Below, one piece after another: positions 4,926 through 5,509 of a DNA stretch of 5,509 bases. Position 1 is the first letter of the stretch; every line of letters starts with the position of its first letter. Location: NCBI GenBank assembly GCA_945632055.1, contig CALZCU010000088.1:1-5509 (forward strand), in the 5' to 3' direction. The notes under the pieces were generated by a model. It made no database searches. It was not told the DNA's origin and saw nothing but the letters and a program-made list of their open reading frames with translations. The stretch is from an uncultured Ruminococcus sp. Lineage in GTDB: Bacteria > Bacillota > Clostridia > Oscillospirales > Acutalibacteraceae. Made by a program: the position numbers and the translations under genes.

Positions 4926-5327
4926 ATGAAATTAGATGGATTTGGATTGTTTGTTAATGATATGGGTAAGATGATTCGGTTTTATCGTGATGTTCTTGGC
5001 TTTGAAATTAAAGAAGATGAAAACACATCTAATGTTTATCTGATAAAAGATGGTACTCTTTTTATGCTTTATGGAAGAAATGACTTTGAAAAAATGACAA
5101 GCAGAAAATACGAGTACATAAACGGATTTAATGGTCATTTTGAAATTGCGTTGTATGTGGATACTTTTGAGGAAGTAGACAAAGAATACGAAAAAGCGAT
5201 TTCAAAGGGAGCAACTCCTGTCTTAGAACCTACCGATGAGCCTTGGGGTCAAAGAACTTGTTATATTGCAGATCCGGAAGGTAATTTAATCGAAATAGGT
5301 TCATTTAATAAGCCTTTTGAAAGATAA
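4926..5327 (+). CDS. VOC superfamily (glyoxalase/bleomycin-resistance-like) protein
   Basis: A 133-aa single-domain protein with the two beta-alpha-beta-beta-beta modules of the vicinal oxygen chelate fold. Module one has FYRDVLGFEI (19-28); module two has HFEIALYV (71-78), the A-x-x-x-G-A turn (91-96), and the closing signature YIADPEGNLIEI (113-124). VOC proteins include glyoxalases, dioxygenases and antibiotic-binding proteins; the substrate here is unknown. His71 and Glu123 could be metal ligands, but the first strand (L-D-G-F-G-L-F-V, 3-10) has Gly5 where metal enzymes usually have His, so it may be a binding protein or use other ligands. Start ATG 4926 has GGAG (4914-4917) 8 nt upstream. 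It lies 36 nt after the kinase on the same strand with no terminator between, so it can be read from the pyk promoter. Its GC is about 33% by hand count, with AAA/GAA/TTT-rich codons, clearly below the two preceding genes, which suggests separate origin. Confidence 0.9.
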   Translation: MKLDGFGLFVNDMGKMIRFYRDVLGFEIKEDENTSNVYLIKDGTLFMLYGRNDFEKMTSRKYEYINGFNGHFEIALYVDTFEEVDKEYEKAISKGATPVLEPTDEPWGQRTCYIADPEGNLIEIGSFNKPFER

Positions 5328-5359
5328 ATCCCAATTTACATTTTGATTTTATAGCAATA

Positions 5360-5396
5360 CGGCAGGCTGAATTTTAAACGGTCTGCCGCAGACTGT
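5360..5396. repeat. Overlapping, mutually exclusive hairpins after the VOC gene
   Basis: CGGCAGGCTG (5360-5369) can pair with CGGTCTGCCG (5379-5388) across a 9-nt AT loop (10 bp, two wobbles). The right arm can instead pair downstream: ACGGTCTG (5378-5385) with CAGACTGT (5389-5396), loop CCG (8 bp, one wobble). No T-run follows (the sequence goes on AGAAAAACTC), so this is not a standard terminator for the VOC gene. It could be a remnant of a dispersed palindromic element. A 7-bp inverted pair, ATAGCAA (5351-5357) and TTGCTAT (5445-5451), flanks it. Confidence 0.5.
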
Positions 5397-5461
5397 AGAA
5401 AAACTCAGATAGTCAGCAAATATAAGATTAATAACAACAATACTTTGCTATTATATCCAAG

Positions 5462-5509
5462 GCTCCCCTTTGAGGGGAGCAGTCATTTTGCTTGCAAAAT
5501 GACTGAGGG
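5462..5509. repeat. Dispersed double-hairpin element, cut by the right edge
   Basis: Two adjoining perfect inverted repeats: GCTCCCCT (5462-5469) with AGGGGAGC (5473-5480) around TTG, then AGTCATTTTGC (5481-5491) with GCAAAATGACT (5494-5504), followed by GAGGG to the end of the window. The order AAGGCTCCCC, hairpin, variable hairpin, TGAGGG matches a palindromic intergenic element I recall as widespread in Oscillospiraceae genomes, where the second hairpin varies between copies. The remainder should continue beyond the window. Confidence 0.65.

Noticed and set aside
5450..5455. Minus-strand TATAAT near the right end
   Set aside because: The position 17 nt upstream is a GC-rich hairpin arm with no -35 similarity, and no gene start lies downstream on that strand.

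Overview
The window looks like chromosomal DNA of a gut or rumen Firmicute of the Ruminococcus/Oscillospiraceae type. The reasons are an extracellular CotH-kinase protein ending in a cellulosomal type I dockerin, Gram-positive style A-rich ribosome binding sites and sigma-A promoters, mid-range GC with AT-rich gaps, and GC-rich palindromic repeats of the kind scattered through Oscillospiraceae genomes. The species cannot be fixed from this sequence alone.

Layout. Positions 1-179 (minus strand) hold the first 59 codons of a lipoprotein whose gene runs off the left edge. A divergent intergenic region (180-386) carries a promoter for each direction, and between them an 11-bp-phased direct repeat resembling a response-regulator site. 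Positions 387-2345 encode a secreted 652-aa CotH-family protein with a C-terminal dockerin; it ends at a very strong intrinsic terminator (2370-2413). A 590-bp gap follows. It holds no credible gene but contains a perfect 20-bp palindrome, two diverged copies of a roughly 90-115-bp multi-hairpin repeat, and a near-consensus promoter.

That promoter drives pyruvate kinase (2936-4378), which is followed after a single base by a shikimate-kinase-family P-loop kinase (4380-4889). A small VOC/glyoxalase-superfamily gene (4926-5327) comes next; it is much more AT-rich and may be a late arrival. The right end (5328-5509) holds nested inverted repeats and the start of another dispersed palindromic element cut by the window edge.

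How the genes fit together. Pyruvate kinase and the kinase behind it appear to be co-transcribed and translationally close. A pairing of pyruvate kinase with shikimate kinase would link two users of phosphoenolpyruvate. However, the second protein lacks two features of the canonical shikimate site (the FRxxE arginine and the third glycine of GGG), so its substrate is open. The CotH-dockerin protein and the divergent lipoprotein both act outside the membrane and share a control region, but nothing else links them. I see no clear multi-gene undescribed system. The best leads are the altered kinase, the dockerin-anchored extracellular kinase and the hairpin repeat family.
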